From Pleurotus ostreatus/Saccharomyces cerevisiae fusant (Eukaryota > Opisthokonta): a stretch of 64,000 nucleotides of DNA. This document shows positions 44,689 to 56,066 of the stretch, in pieces. The first letter of the stretch is position 1, and each line of letters begins with the position of its first letter. The DNA lies in assembly GCA_024196135.1 (NCBI GenBank), contig JAMQCK010000077.1, positions 24,913 to 88,912 on the forward strand. Reading direction: 5' to 3'. The translations under genes were made by a program, and so were the position numbers. Below the pieces are notes generated by a model. It was not told the DNA's origin. It did no database searches and saw only the letters and a program-made list of their open reading frames with translations.

Positions 44689-47564
44689 ATGGCGAGCGAA
44701 CGTCTTGAACCTCTCGTCAAGGAGTGGCTCAGGATTGACAGAGTGCTTTTCATCCTTCCCGTTCCCACATCCATCGCTTAGCAGGACTACAGAACGAAAC
44801 TACGCGCAAGGAGATCGAGCAGCTATGGGCGAGCAAGGATCTCGCGGCGCTGGAGACGAGGCTGGGGTATGTGGGTGGTTTCGTGAGTGATAGACGTGAC
44901 TGAGAAAGTGTGATAGGTCTCGGATTGAGTTCGGGACTGCGGGTGAGTGTGTGGGGCTATTTCGATGGTAGTTAGGGCTACATCCATGGAATCCAGGCTT
45001 GCGAGGAAGGATGGAAGCTGGCTGGAGTCGTATGAATGGTACGTCTCGTTGCTTCCCTCTACTAATTCTTGTAAATACTCACCTTCCTCAGACGTCACGG
45101 TCATCCAGGCCTCGCAGGTAAGCTCCCCTACACTTGTCACCAGTCCCCTACACATGCCATAAACCTACCGCCGCCACTAACTCCATACCTCACCACTAAC
45201 CCCCACCCTCTCCCACTCAGGGCCTCTGCGCATACGTCCTGGCGAACGTCACCACCGCCGCCGAGCGAGGCGTCGTCGTCGGGCACGACCATAGACACAA
45301 CTCGGAGCGGTGGGCAAAGCTGACGGCGGCGGCGTTTATTGAGAAGGGTGTGAAGGTGTACTTGCATCGGGGCTTAGTGCATACACCGCTGTGAGTTGTG
45401 GCATCGTTGAACCTAATACGCAGGTGGAAAGGAACTGATATGGGGGTCTAGCGTGCCGTTCACGGTGAAGAACCGGGGTGCGGCGTGTGGGGTGATGATC
45501 ACAGGTAGGGCTTTGCTTGATGAGGGTGAGTGAGCTGCTTGGCGCTAACGGTCTTTAGCTAGCCATAATCCGAAGGTAGGTCTTCGCTCCGAAGATGTAT
45601 CTTGTGGCTCAGAGGGAAGCGTAGCAAGACAACGGATACAAAGTAGGTGCACACACATGCGCCCTACAGCCTAACTGAACAACACGCTATCCTCACAGGT
45701 CTACTGGGAGAACGCTGTCCAAATCATCGCACCGCACGACACCGGCATCTCTGCCTCCATCGAACAACACCTCGAGCCGACGACCTGGAACGTCGACGGT
45801 CTGGCGAGTTCCGTGCTCTGCGTGGACGTCACTCAGCAGATGAAGGATGCGTACTTTGAGAGCTTGTTGAATATTGTGCAGTCAGTGATTCCCTTGCGTT
45901 TCCATGACCCTGTGGCCTGCTCTGAATTTGGAGCTTTCGTTTCGTAGTCACTAACAAGCGACCCTCGCAGACCCGCCGTCGACCCCCCGCCGGTCAAGTT
46001 CGTCAACACTTCGATGCACGGCGTCAGCCATCCGTTCGTGACGAGGGCGTTTGAGATCTTGAATTTCCCGCCGTTCACGCCGGTCGCCGAGCAGCAGGAC
46101 CCGGACCCGGAGTTTCCGACTGTGAGATATCCGAATCCGGAGGAGAAGGGGGCGTTGGTGAGTGGTTTGTTGCCTGCTTACTTGGCACACGAAGCGCCGT
46201 GCAACCTATCCTCGACTAGCATAGCACTACTTGGTCAGATACTCACCCATCCCACTCAGGACCTCGCCATGAAGACTGCCGCCAAGCAGGGCGCGCAAGT
46301 CATCCTCGCCCAGGACCCCGACTCCGACCGCTTCTCCGCCATCGAGGCGAAGCCGGGCGGCGGGTGGACGACGTTCACGGGCGACCAGCTCGGTACGATT
46401 TTCGCTGCCTCTGTTTTCGAGAAGTATAAAGCGACGGGGAAGCCTCTCGATAAATTGGTAATGGTCGCGTCGACGGTGAGCTCGAAGATGGTGGCGGCGA
46501 TGGCGGCGAAGGAGGGGTTCAAATTTACGGAGACGTTAACGGGTGAGTGGGCAAGGTGATAATCGTGTGGAGGGTGTGGTTATGCAAGGGTATATGGAGG
46601 CTGACGAGGATGATGGCACGTAGGCTTCAAGTTCATCGGGAATGCTGCGCTGGATCTGGCGAAGCAGGGGTATGAGGTGCCGTTCGGGTACGAGGAGGCG
46701 ATTGGGTATATGTTTGGGGAGACGAGGGATAAGGATGGGGTGGCGGCGACGGTGGGTAGATCCTCTAACATTTGAATGAGCCGTTGAAGCTGACTGACTT
46801 GGCATCCCAGATCTCTTTCGTTGACCTCGTGCTGTCGCTGTACAGGCAGGGCAAGACGGTCAAGGGGTATTTGGATGAACTGTATGAGAGGTGAGTATTT
46901 ATTGAATGGTCGGGAAAGCATAGGCGCTGAAAGGTCTTTCCAGATACGGCTACTTCGAGACCCGGAACAGCTACTTCATCTGCGGCGACCCGAAGGTCAT
47001 CACGAAGATCTTCAGTGGTCTGAGGAATACAAACTCCGTGAGTCTCTGCTATCCTTGATCCACCTACCCATCATCTTCACTCAACATCACCTCACTCACC
47101 CACCCTCACTCACCCAACAACCCCCACCAGGACAAGGACGTGCTCCGCCGCTACCCGCACACGCTCGGCGGGCTCAACGTCACCGCCGTCTCCGACCTGA
47201 CGGTCTATTGGGACAGCCGCCGCGGCACGCCGCGCCTCCCACGGTCGTCGGGGCAGATGATCCAGTTCTGGGCGGCGGGCGAGGGCGTGAAGATCACGCT
47301 GACGCTCAGGACGAGTGGGACGGAGCCGAAGGTGAGTGGAATGTGGTTTTGGAGTGGGAATGAGGCGAGGAAGGAAGGGAGGAAGTTCGAGGAGTGGACG
47401 GGAGAGATGATTGGCTGACGTGCATCTTCACGCTTTAGATCAAGTACTACCTGGAGGGCAGCGGCACGGATCGCGCTGCGGTGGGCGAGACGCTGGAGAG
47501 GGTGGTGGAGGATATGCGGGTGAATTGGATGCAGGCGGAGGAGTATGGGTTGTTGCAGCCTTGA
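44689..47564 (+). CDS. Phosphopentomutase / phosphoglucomutase (PGM2-like, alpha-D-phosphohexomutase)
   Basis: Interconverts ribose-1-P and ribose-5-P (and, less well, glucose-1-P and glucose-6-P) in the cytosol. Many exons: MASERLEPLVKEWLRID, then NETTRKEIEQLWASKDLAAL, then RIEFGTAGLR. The phosphoserine loop TASHNPK spans a junction near 45558-45575, the metal-binding loop is read in AQDPDSDRF, and the sugar-binding loop in FGYEEAIGYM. The last domain includes LRTSGTEPK (phosphate-binding loop) and the end EEYGLLQP at 47564. All four functional loops of the superfamily are present. The GYEEAIGY form of the third loop is typical of the PGM2/phosphopentomutase branch and not of PGM1. Yeast Pgm3 is the likely counterpart. 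About 590-600 residues. Exons between 44880 and 45660 are very short, so their borders are tentative. Confidence 0.87.
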
Positions 47565-47679
47565 AGATGGAGGATAGAAAGTGTAACAATATGCGCGAGA
47601 TAGCAGCGAAGATGAAACTATACAAGCGAAGCTAGCGATACAAGATGCTCGACCGAGGGACCGAGTCTGCATAAGTACT

Positions 47680-49602
47680 CTATGCCTTCACGCCGGCCGC
47701 TGCCTCTCGGGCCTTGCGCTCCAGCTCTAGCGCGCGTGTCTTTTTCCAGATGTCGATGGTGACCTCGGGCTCGTGATATGAGAGGGCCAAAAGTCGCGCG
47801 AGCTGCATGCGCAGAATGAGATCGTCGGTGGTCATGGTAGACGCCTGTCGCTCTTTGACGAAGTCGTTCTCGATGTACTGGAGGCAAGTCAGCCGTTTGC
47901 ACACATTACACATACTAAGCTTTATCGCTCACCTCTGCCGCCTCCTCGCCCACCTTCGCATTTCCGACCATCGAGCCGCCCACCAACGCACGGAACGCCT
48001 CCAACTTCTCCGGCTCGGGCAGCTTGATCGCACTCGCCGGCTTATACAGCCCCTCCACCCCCACCTGCGCCCCATCCCTCGGCACGAACGGCACATTCAC
48101 ACTCGTCTCAAAGAACGTGCTCCTCCTCCCCTCCGCCACCACCACAAAGCTCACATCCGTCTCGAACCCGAAGCTGCTGAACGGGAACTCGTAGTCGAGC
48201 ACCTGGTTCTTCATCATGTTCTGCGTCGCGTGCAGGTTGCGGAGGCCGCGCTCGGTGACGCCGCCCTCGGCGGTGAGGCCGGACTCGGTGAGGAGGCAGA
48301 GGGTGCGGCGGGGGAGCTGGAGCCAGCCGGAGAGGAGGTCTTCGTCTTTGGAGGTGGGGACGAAGGGGGTGGTGTTTATGGTGGGGAGGGTGAGGGGGAT
48401 GGATGTGACGGTGGGGAAGAGGAGGGCGAGGGCGGGGTGGAGGGTGGGGAGAGAGGGTACAGATGAGGATGCAGAGACGCCGGGCGGTGGCGCGGGGAAT
48501 CGGGACAGTGTCATGGAAGGCGGAAGGATTGGCGGGTGACGGCTTTGACTGGATGATATGTCAGTCAAGGTTACTCGCGAGAGGACCGGTAACTCACACT
48601 CGTGCAATTGCGCACAGCAGCACATATTCCGCAGCGAAGCGATCGCCGCCTAGAGCCTCGTCCGCTAGCCATGAGATCAGCTCCGTCCGAATTTCCGCGA
48701 TGGTCGAAGGAGCAGGCGAGAAGGGGAAGGTGCGAGGAATGATCGTCGCTGGCACAGGTGTGCTGTACAGAACATGGAGGGTAGGCACCACAGGTGGTTC
48801 AGCAGACGGATCCATGTCGGCGACTTGTAAACTGGCGTAGCGTAGTCAGACACAGATGGGAAGTCCGGTTTTACAGGCCCTACACACCTCTCCCTGATCA
48901 AGATTCCAACGAAGTCATGGACATCCGTGGACTTCAGGCTCTCTGCCTTCGATGTGTCGTAGATCTGTTAAGTGTGTTAAAGAGTTGTGAGGACACTGTA
49001 AGAAGTCGATCTTACTTTGAGTTGCATCCCTACATGTGGCTCGGCATGCAAGGGATACTTATGTGGGCGTGATGATCGGGACGAGCCTGCACTGGCTGAA
49101 CTTTGTTAAATGATTTACTTGCGAGGAGTGGCGAGGTGCGCACCTTCGCCCGCTTCAAGGCTCGACCAGGAGCTGAGTCCAGGTACCGAGACGCCCCACA
49201 TGACGTTGCACTCTTTCAAGTTCGCGTAGTCGAATTCGGTGGCGGACGTGGTCTCGTCAGTGATTCCCCAGCCGCCACACGCGCCCGAGGATAACTTGGA
49301 GAGATACATTTCGGTCGGTGGAAGGGTGTCCTGAATCATTCCTCGGAAGGTCACAAGAGACGTATCCTTGAATTTCTCCGGTGGCCGATGCGTGTCCACG
49401 ACTGGGATCTGCAGATACCGTTAGATCGGAACGCGTCTTGGTACGCGTCGCGTACTTCATTAAGCGCGTCCTTGTAGATGTTGGCAAAGTAGGACGCGAC
49501 ACGCTCGGGAAAGTCGGTCCCTTCGTCCTTAGACTCTTCAAAGAAGTCCTGGAGGACGCGATGGGGGTCGCGGAGGGCGTCTGAGGGCAGGGAGCTGACC
49601 AT
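47680..49602 (-). CDS. MCMBP: Mini-chromosome maintenance complex-binding protein (MCMBP)
   Basis: Nuclear protein that binds MCM3-7 and supports MCM assembly and unloading during DNA replication. The ATG at 49602 starts MVSSLPSDALRDPHRVLQDF, then the N-terminal MCMBP block ending in VTFRGMIQDTLPPTEMYLSK. Small exons (for example IYDTSKAESLKSTDVHDF near 48960) cover the middle. The C-terminal half holds ELISWLADEALGGDRFAAEY, then ERGLRNLHATQNMMKNQVLD and DVSFVVVAEGRRS, and a last exon with DDLILRMQLARLLALSYHEP, ending AAGVKA. Order and spacing match animal and plant MCMBP. It is divergent from the CDC50 gene, with only 177 bp between start codons, and convergent with the phosphomutase gene (115 bp between stops). 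Confidence 0.82.
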
Positions 49603-49779
49603 GGTGGTTGGGAGCAAGACGCGTCGTCCGAAAACGGAAATTGCTTGTGGCGGGTGAGCGGGCCGGCCGGGGCGCGCGTGCGCTGACACATCTCCGACGA
49701 CAGTCGCAACCCCGAGCAAGACTTGACTTTATTCCGACGGCCGTGTAGACCGCGACGCCTGTGCTCGCCTCCGCCCCTC
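49603..49779. promoter_or_regulatory. Short bidirectional promoter, MCMBP / CDC50
   Basis: 177 bp between the two ATGs must hold both core promoters and leaders. It is GC-rich and no TATA box was seen. Confidence 0.45.
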
Positions 49780-51204
49780 ATGGGTCTCTTCAACCGCAAG
49801 TCCAACAGCCAGGACTCCAATGGCGAGCCCAAGGAGAAGAAGACCGGCTGGAAACGGCCAGCGAGTGCGTCCCGCCCTCCTTCCCCTGCTGCACAGCACA
49901 CCGATTAACCCTCCCTTCAACAGACACGGCGTTCAAGCAGCAGCGTCTCAAGGCCTGGCAGCCCATTCTTACCCCCAAGACTGTCCTCCCCACCCTCTTC
50001 ATCATCGCCATCATATTCGCCCCCATCGGCGGGCTGCTCATCTGGGGCTCGTCCCAGGTCTCAGAAATGACCTTCGACTACTCCGACTGCGAGAAGCTCA
50101 CTGCATCCTCGAACAACGACTCGCTTACGTTCACCGACCTGCCCTCGGGCAAGTACAAGTACGCGCTCGGCGGGGATGCCAAGAACGCGAAGCCGTCGTC
50201 GCGCCCGCGCTACGCCTACCTTGAGGACGACTCGCAGGACATCTTCAACAAGAAGCAGTGTATCCTCGAGTTTAACGTGCCGGCGACGATTGGGCCGTCG
50301 GTGATGCTGTACTACCGCCTCAGCAACTTCTACCAGAACCACCGCCGCTATGTGAACAGTCTTGATGCGGATCAGTTGCAGGGGAAGAAGCGGAGCGCGA
50401 GTGCGCTGAATAAGGGCGATTGCGACCCCTTGGGCTCGAGGGATGGCAAGCCCATCTACCCGTGTGGCTTGATTGCGAACTCCGTGTTCAATGGTGCGGC
50501 TGCTTGCATTTGAGGATACCTTTATTCGCATACTCACGACGATTCAGACACCATCAACTCCCCCGTCCTCCAGAACCCCCCTGAGGACGTCACCTCCACC
50601 CAGTACCAGTTCTCCTCCAAGGGCATTGCCTGGCCTGGCGAAGCCAAGAAGTACGTCACCTCACCTATTGGCGGCGACGGCTACGAGACCACCTCGGACA
50701 TCGTGCCCCCGCCGAACTGGATCCTCCAGTACCCCGACGGCTACACGGACGACAACCCGCCGCCTGATCTCAAGAACGACGAGCACTTCCAGAACTGGAT
50801 GCGCACGGCGGGTTTGCCGACGTTCTCGAAGTTGTACGGCAGGAACGATGACGATAAGATGGTTGCGGGGACGTATAGGATGGTCATTGGGCTGAGTGAG
50901 TGGCTGCTTTGTTCAGTGACGAGAATTTCGATACTAACGTGTTGCGTAGACTTCCCCGTCCTTCCGTACAAGGGTACCAAATCCATCGTTATCACGACGG
51001 TATCATGGATAGGCGGCAAGAACGACTTCCTTGGCTGGGCGTACGTGGCTGCCGCTGGCTTGTTCTGCTTCCTCGCCATCGCGGGCACGGCACGACATCT
51101 CATTAAGCCTAGGTATGTGTACCTCATTATGCTAGCCGTGGAACTGCTCCCTGACGCATATGCAGGCGCCTTGGTGACATGTCCTTGTTGTCCTGGAACC
51201 GATA
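49780..51204 (+). CDS. cdc50: CDC50/LEM3-family subunit of P4-ATPase lipid flippase
   Basis: Partner of P4-type flippases, needed for their exit from the ER and activity at Golgi, endosome and plasma membrane. The start MGLFNRKSNSQDSNGEPKEK is followed, after a short intron, by TAFKQQRLKAWQPILTPKTV and the first transmembrane segment (VLPTLFIIAIIFAPIGGLLI). The ectodomain contains FNVPATIGPSVMLYYRLSNF, YQNHRRYV, the Cys pair region DCDPLG / YPCGLIANSVFND, and IAWPGEAKKY, followed by FQNWMRTAGLPTFSKLYGR. The second transmembrane segment is WAYVAAAGLFCFLAIAGTAR. The last intron (51113-51165) leads to the typical ending RRLGDMSLLSWNR. About 390-400 residues. Every family landmark is present. Confidence 0.9.
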
Positions 51205-51455
51205 GAGCTTTCGCTGTGCTATACGCCTACTCCAGCGTAGCACAGACGCTGAGGACCTTCTGAGCATGCCAGCGACTTACCCCGCCGCGTACGACCAACA
51301 TGTAATACATCGCACACTCGTAATTAGGATGTTAATATTTATGACCGCCATGTATTCCGCTTCCGCATTTGCCGGATGGTCGTTGAATTTCTCGGCGCTA
51401 TGCGTTCTTTCGTCCGCTTTCCCTTCATTCTTCACCTCTCCTGTCATTGTTCACC

Positions 51456-52632
51456 TCACGCAGCGGGCGCTGTGTACCCGATGCCTCGACATCGAATGAT
51501 GTGCGTTCCTGCGTTCACATCCACGGTGAATCTGGCGTCGGTGAGTTGCTCTGCTACCCAAATTGCTGTTCTGAATGGCTCGACAGGTTAGTGAGCAAGA
51601 GAAGATAGAGGACGGTGCTTCGACTGACCTCGTATGCAAGGTCAAGTCGTCCTTTCCGACGTTGAGTGCGCTTTCTCCGTCGGCGAGGGCCATGAAGATG
51701 ATTACTTGATCCTGCAGCCACTCGTCCACGCATCCGCCGTTGTCCAAGGCTTTGAGTAATTCCTTGGCGGCCTCCTCCCCTTTTGACGCGGCACTCGCGC
51801 CCTTTTTGCCCACCGCGCTTCCGCCGAGGATGCCTCCACCTTCGAGCTCGGCCCAAAGCACGATCCCGCTCCCGGCGCCCGCGGTGTTATCGTTGCGCTC
51901 GCGCGTGCACTCGATGGCGATGTCGATGCCTGCGAGCTCAGGATGACCGTTCAGGACGTTCCGCGCGCCCTGTGCCATCTGCTCAGCCAGTGTGCGCGGT
52001 ACGCCGGCGACGTGGGCGATGCCGCGGACGCGCTGGACCTTTCCGCGGTCGAGGAGTGTCACTGACTTCAGAGGGCCCACGACTGGGCGAACGACGACCT
52101 CCAGCCGACCCCCGCCCTTGGGGTAGTATCCCCTTCGCTGGATGCTCAGGTCTGCATCCAGGCCGAATGTATGGCGACAGAATGGCAAGAGGACGTGTTG
52201 CGCGTAGTCTGCTTGGGGCGCCTGCGTCGCGTTCGTGCCGCCGAGAAGGGTGAGTGTGGTCGGTTGAGGCTCGTGGGCGAATACTAGCATCGGGAGCGCG
52301 ATTTGCAGGAGCAAAGTCGTCGAGCCAGCTGTTATGGCGTCTCCTGTGTATCCGATGCCGGTCCTTATCCTACCCGGTATGAAGTCGACTTCGGTCGAGC
52401 CGATGGACACGCCAGACGCCCCAGACGTGCCAGTAAGTTGAGCGTTGCTGATCTCAGCGGCGAGCCGGAGGCCGGCGGCATGCTGAGACTTCAGGCCTGG
52501 CTGAGAGCGGTTGGCGCGGATGTTGTGGATGGAGAGGGGCGTGGAGAGGAGGGCGGCGAGGGCGACGCTGTTGCGGAGGATTTGGCCGCCGCCTTCGAGG
52601 GTGCTGCCGTCGATGAGTTTCCCAGGAGGCAT
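51456..52632 (-). CDS. RTCA: RNA 3'-terminal phosphate cyclase (RtcA type)
   Basis: ATP-dependent conversion of RNA 3'-phosphate to a 2',3'-cyclic phosphate. The first exon runs from MPPGKLIDGSTLEGGGQILR at 52632 through IRANRSQPGLKSQHAAGLRL, GRGKVQ-type motifs (LLDRGKVQRVRG) and VDEWLQDQVIIFMALADGES. The intron then joins LTLHTR to TAIWVAEQLTDARFTV, and the end is GIGYTAPAA at 51456. The His in T-L-H-T-R corresponds to the adenylated catalytic His of RtcA enzymes, which is missing in the ribosome-biogenesis paralogue Rcl1, so this should be a true cyclase. Its codon lies just before the intron. A Lys/Ala/Gly-rich insert (GKKGASAASKGEE) precedes the last core region. It converges with CDC50 (about 250 bp between stops). 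Confidence 0.88.
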
Positions 52633-52872
52633 AGGTGAGTTAGACTGAGTGGAGGCTGCGTGTGCTGTGAAATTTCAAGTATGGTGAATGGTGTGTCTGT
52701 GTCGGGCAGATGGAGTTCAAAGGAGGGTTGGGAAAGTGTGACGTTGAAGTTGAGAACGCCCACGTGAGTGTTACAGTGACCGCTCAAATGATGTCACGTT
52801 GCGCGCAGGTGTTCTTTCCCCTTCACCTCGTTCGCTTTAGGTAGGTATGCGGCGTGCGCTGCTTGTGTGCTG

Positions 52873-53944
52873 ATGGCTAACCCTGCTCGAGGCATGTCTA
52901 CCAGGACCGAAGGATGCACTCGCGATCCTGATCTCTGGTTCGGCGATGGAAACCTTGTCATCCAGGTCACACCGCGACTTTTCCGGGTGCATCGCGGCGT
53001 GCTTGCCCTGAGCTCCAACTTCTTTCGGGATATGATCAACTTTCCCAAAGCACAGGAGCAAGACACCTACGAGGACGTACCTCTCGTTGTCCTTCATGAC
53101 GATGATGTACGCGACGCCGCTCATTTATTGAAGGCGGTCTACATCCCCTTGTGAGGCGCCTTCATCGTTACGGTATTGATGAATAGCTCTAGCCTATGCT
53201 TTCAGCTACTTCTCACCTCCGCCAACCAGGACCAAGCTCGAGATCCTTGAAGGGGTCCTGAGATTGGCGCACAAATACGACGTTCCCGCCTTACGTCGCT
53301 GCGCACTCGAGCATCTAGCGACAGTCTTCGCGACAGGTGTTGGCGATCTCTCGACACGCAAATATATAGAGGAATTGCTTGACTGTCTACCGGACAACTG
53401 CGATCTGCCCCTGCTCAAGGCAGTCATCGCGCTGGCACGCGAGGTCGGCGCCGTATGGCTCCTTCCTCTCGCCTACTACGATACCCTTACGCACGACGTT
53501 GCCAACCTGGATATCGCTCAAGAGCTCCTTGGCCGCCAGCGCGACATTACCCGTGCCGACTTCTCTGCGTGCTTGCGTGGCCGTGTGTTCCTGCTTGAAA
53601 AAATACCGTACTCTCTCTTCGCTACCCCATGCCAAGGGACATTGGTGGATAACTGCTCATTTGAAAAGCTCCGAAGCTTTACAGCGGACGACTTGCCTGG
53701 CTATATCAAAGAACCCTTGACATATTTCACAAGTTGGATCTCGGAAGGCGACAACAACAAGAAGATCTGTGAAAAGTGTCAGCTCGACATGCGACGAGAT
53801 TATGACACTTGGCTGGAAAACGTCTGGGAGACGCTGCCAACACTCTTCAACTTACCTGGCTGGAAAGATTTGCTGAAGTTAAAACGACAAGATCTGGGAG
53901 TCAGTCCGTTGTCACGACCGCGTGGGCGGCCTACTCATCGCTAA
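52873..53944 (+). CDS. BTB/POZ domain protein, copy A
   Basis: Two exons. The first true ATG in frame is at 52873 (MANPARGMSTRTEG). The BTB core begins RDPDLWFGDGNLVIQVTPRL and continues FRVHRGVLALSSNFFRDMIN, DVPLVVLHDDDVRDAAHLLK. An intron (about 53148-53203) joins YIPF to YFSPPPTRTKLEILEGVLRL. The rest is alpha-helical, with AHKYDVPALRRCALEHLATV and a Cys pair (KICEKCQL). This is the common Agaricomycete single-BTB protein type; such proteins may serve as cullin-3 adaptors, but most are unstudied. It is a tandem relative of the next gene and divergent from RTCA (240 bp between starts). Confidence 0.8.
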
Positions 53945-54363
53945 TCTATGTAGCTCGGCGCACCTGCTCCCAATGAATGTGGTGATAAGGTAGAGATGGA
54001 CCAGGATCGAAACGGCCTGTCGGATTGCAGTTAGAGGCAAGGTGGGAGAACAGTTACCTGGGCGCATATAGGACGGGCAAGGACGGATAGCAATTTGGTG
54101 GACCCGGCGGCAACACAATAGTCTCTGATGAGAGCATCTATACGCAATGGATCCTCGCAAATTTGTATGCCCTATAGACGTCGTTGGCTAAGACTCAAGG
54201 CCCAGTGAGTTCGAATTGCACGTGCTGCGTCACGGTATCGCCGGAAAATGCCGTGTTGATGATCTGATAGTGGTATACTGGTATGCTTTTCTTCCCGACC
54301 CTCTTGTCAATCTACTTGCGATCGCGTCCCATAACATACTTTCCTTGCCCCTGCACAAACTCT
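53945..54363. other. Spacer between tandem BTB genes
   Basis: About 420 bp. No additional gene or repeat was recognised. Confidence 0.5.
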
Positions 54364-55413
54364 ATGTCTCAGGCAGCACCGTTGAGTCGTGATCCTGACC
54401 TATGGATCGAGGACGGCAACCTAGTTGTCCAGGCCGCCTCGCGCCTCTTCCGCGTGCATCGCGGCGTTCTCGCTTCGAACTCCGGCTTTTTTCGCGGTAT
54501 GGTCGACTTCCCAGAATCTCGGGTGCAGAACACGTGCGATGGTGTCCCGCTCATCACTTTGCACGATGACGATGCCCGCGACGTGGCGCAATTTCTCAAA
54601 GCAATCTACATCTTCGAGTACGTGTCATGATCGATGCTCGCTCACTTTGTTTTGACTGCTGAGCCTCCTAGTTACTTTCGGCCCCCTCCGGCCAAAACGA
54701 CCTTCGAGATCCTAGAGGGTGTGTTGCGCATCGCACACAAATATGATGCGCCTGCGCTCCGTCGGTGTGCGCTTCAACACCTCGCCATCTCCTATGTGAC
54801 AAGTTATCATGATCTCAAGGATATACCCATCCGCTCATACCGTGTGGACGACGAGGAGGAGCTTAGTACGCATGAAGTGATAGCCACTATCAACCTCGCG
54901 CAAGAGGTCCATGCGACATGGCTTCTACCAACGGCATATTACTACGCTGGGGCATCGTTCACCGCTGCCGAACTCGATGAAGCCAGTGACTGGTGCGGTA
55001 GGCAGAGGCAGCTTTCGCACAAAGATATCCTCACCTGTCTCTCCGGGATTGCGATGCTTCGTCATGCCTTCCCGCTCTCCTTGCTTATCTCTACCTCGTT
55101 TGGATGCGGTACAGATGCATGCCTCAGGAAGAGATTGGACGTGTTTGATGCCAAGGATATCGCGGGTTTTGCAACCTGTCCTCTCACGTTCTACACAGCC
55201 TCAATCGTTGGGGAAGACGGCACGTTGAATGGCTCGGAATTCATGGATGTATGCCACGATTGCTTGGCCCAATTGACGGTCGAGTACCTCGAGTGGCTCA
55301 GACGCGCATGGATTGGCCTCCCATCACTGTTTGGCCTTCCGGACTGGCATGATCTTGCTCAAATGAAGAAACAGGATTTGGAGGTAATTATTTCCTTGGC
55401 ACTCAGCATGTGA
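54364..55413 (+). CDS. BTB/POZ domain protein, copy B
   Basis: Two exons with the same layout as copy A: MSQAAPLSRDPDLWIEDGNL, then FRVHRGVLASNSGFFRGMVD, DGVPLITLHDDDARDVAQFL, an intron near 54618-54670, and FEILEGVLRIAHKYDAPALR. The C-terminal half contains a Cys/His-bearing segment (VCHDCLAQLTVEYLEWLRRA) at the same place as the Cys pair of copy A, and ends ISLALSM. Gene size, intron position and domain order are shared with copy A, but the C-terminal halves have diverged strongly, so the duplication is not very recent. Function unknown beyond the BTB fold. Confidence 0.8.
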
Positions 55414-56066
55414 TCTGACCTAGTTTGTAGCTCCCGTAATTACCTTCGACAGGTGTTCGAATGTTTGAATGAGGACTGAGAGAGAGAGAGGGAGACCATG
55501 GTGCGTCTCAGCATTGAATCGCCTCTCAGAATGGTCTGCTAATTGATTACCAATGTAGCAATCTATAAAGCGATGCCAGAGGGCTGCATCGGTGGGCACC
55601 CTCGACTACTGTCTGTAACTCGATGCGGAAGCCTGCACCTGTATTGACCCTAGGGAGTGTGTTCGGAGATATGTAAGTGCTACCTATCTGTGTCTGTGCA
55701 CATGACCGCGAGAACATGCATCGCCTTGTTCCTGACCTTGAATCTCGAAGCCTTCCTTGACGAAGTTCCCACCCGGGCGATGATCATGAGGGCATCATCC
55801 ATACAGTATGGGATGGCTGCCACGTTCGCTCGCTCAGCATGGTTGCGATGGCATTCCTCGCGGCGATAGTTAGAAGCGTTTATGCGTGCATCACCGTTGC
55901 CTACTAGCAGGTCCTCTTCTTAGCTCAGTCTATCCTATCGTGCGCTGAGCCCTGGGTGCTGATGGAACGTGCTCCTGCCCCCTCCCATCCCCTTCATTCG
56001 GTCTCTCGTTATAAGGAAGCGCGCATAGGGTGAGATGGACCCCGGAAGCCCTGGCCGCTTGCGGTC
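55414..56066. other. Intergenic upstream of the second VPS62-like copy
   Basis: About 650 bp. It contains a short GA dinucleotide run (about 55478-55494) and a TATAA at 56010-56014, 53 bp before the next ATG. Confidence 0.45.
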
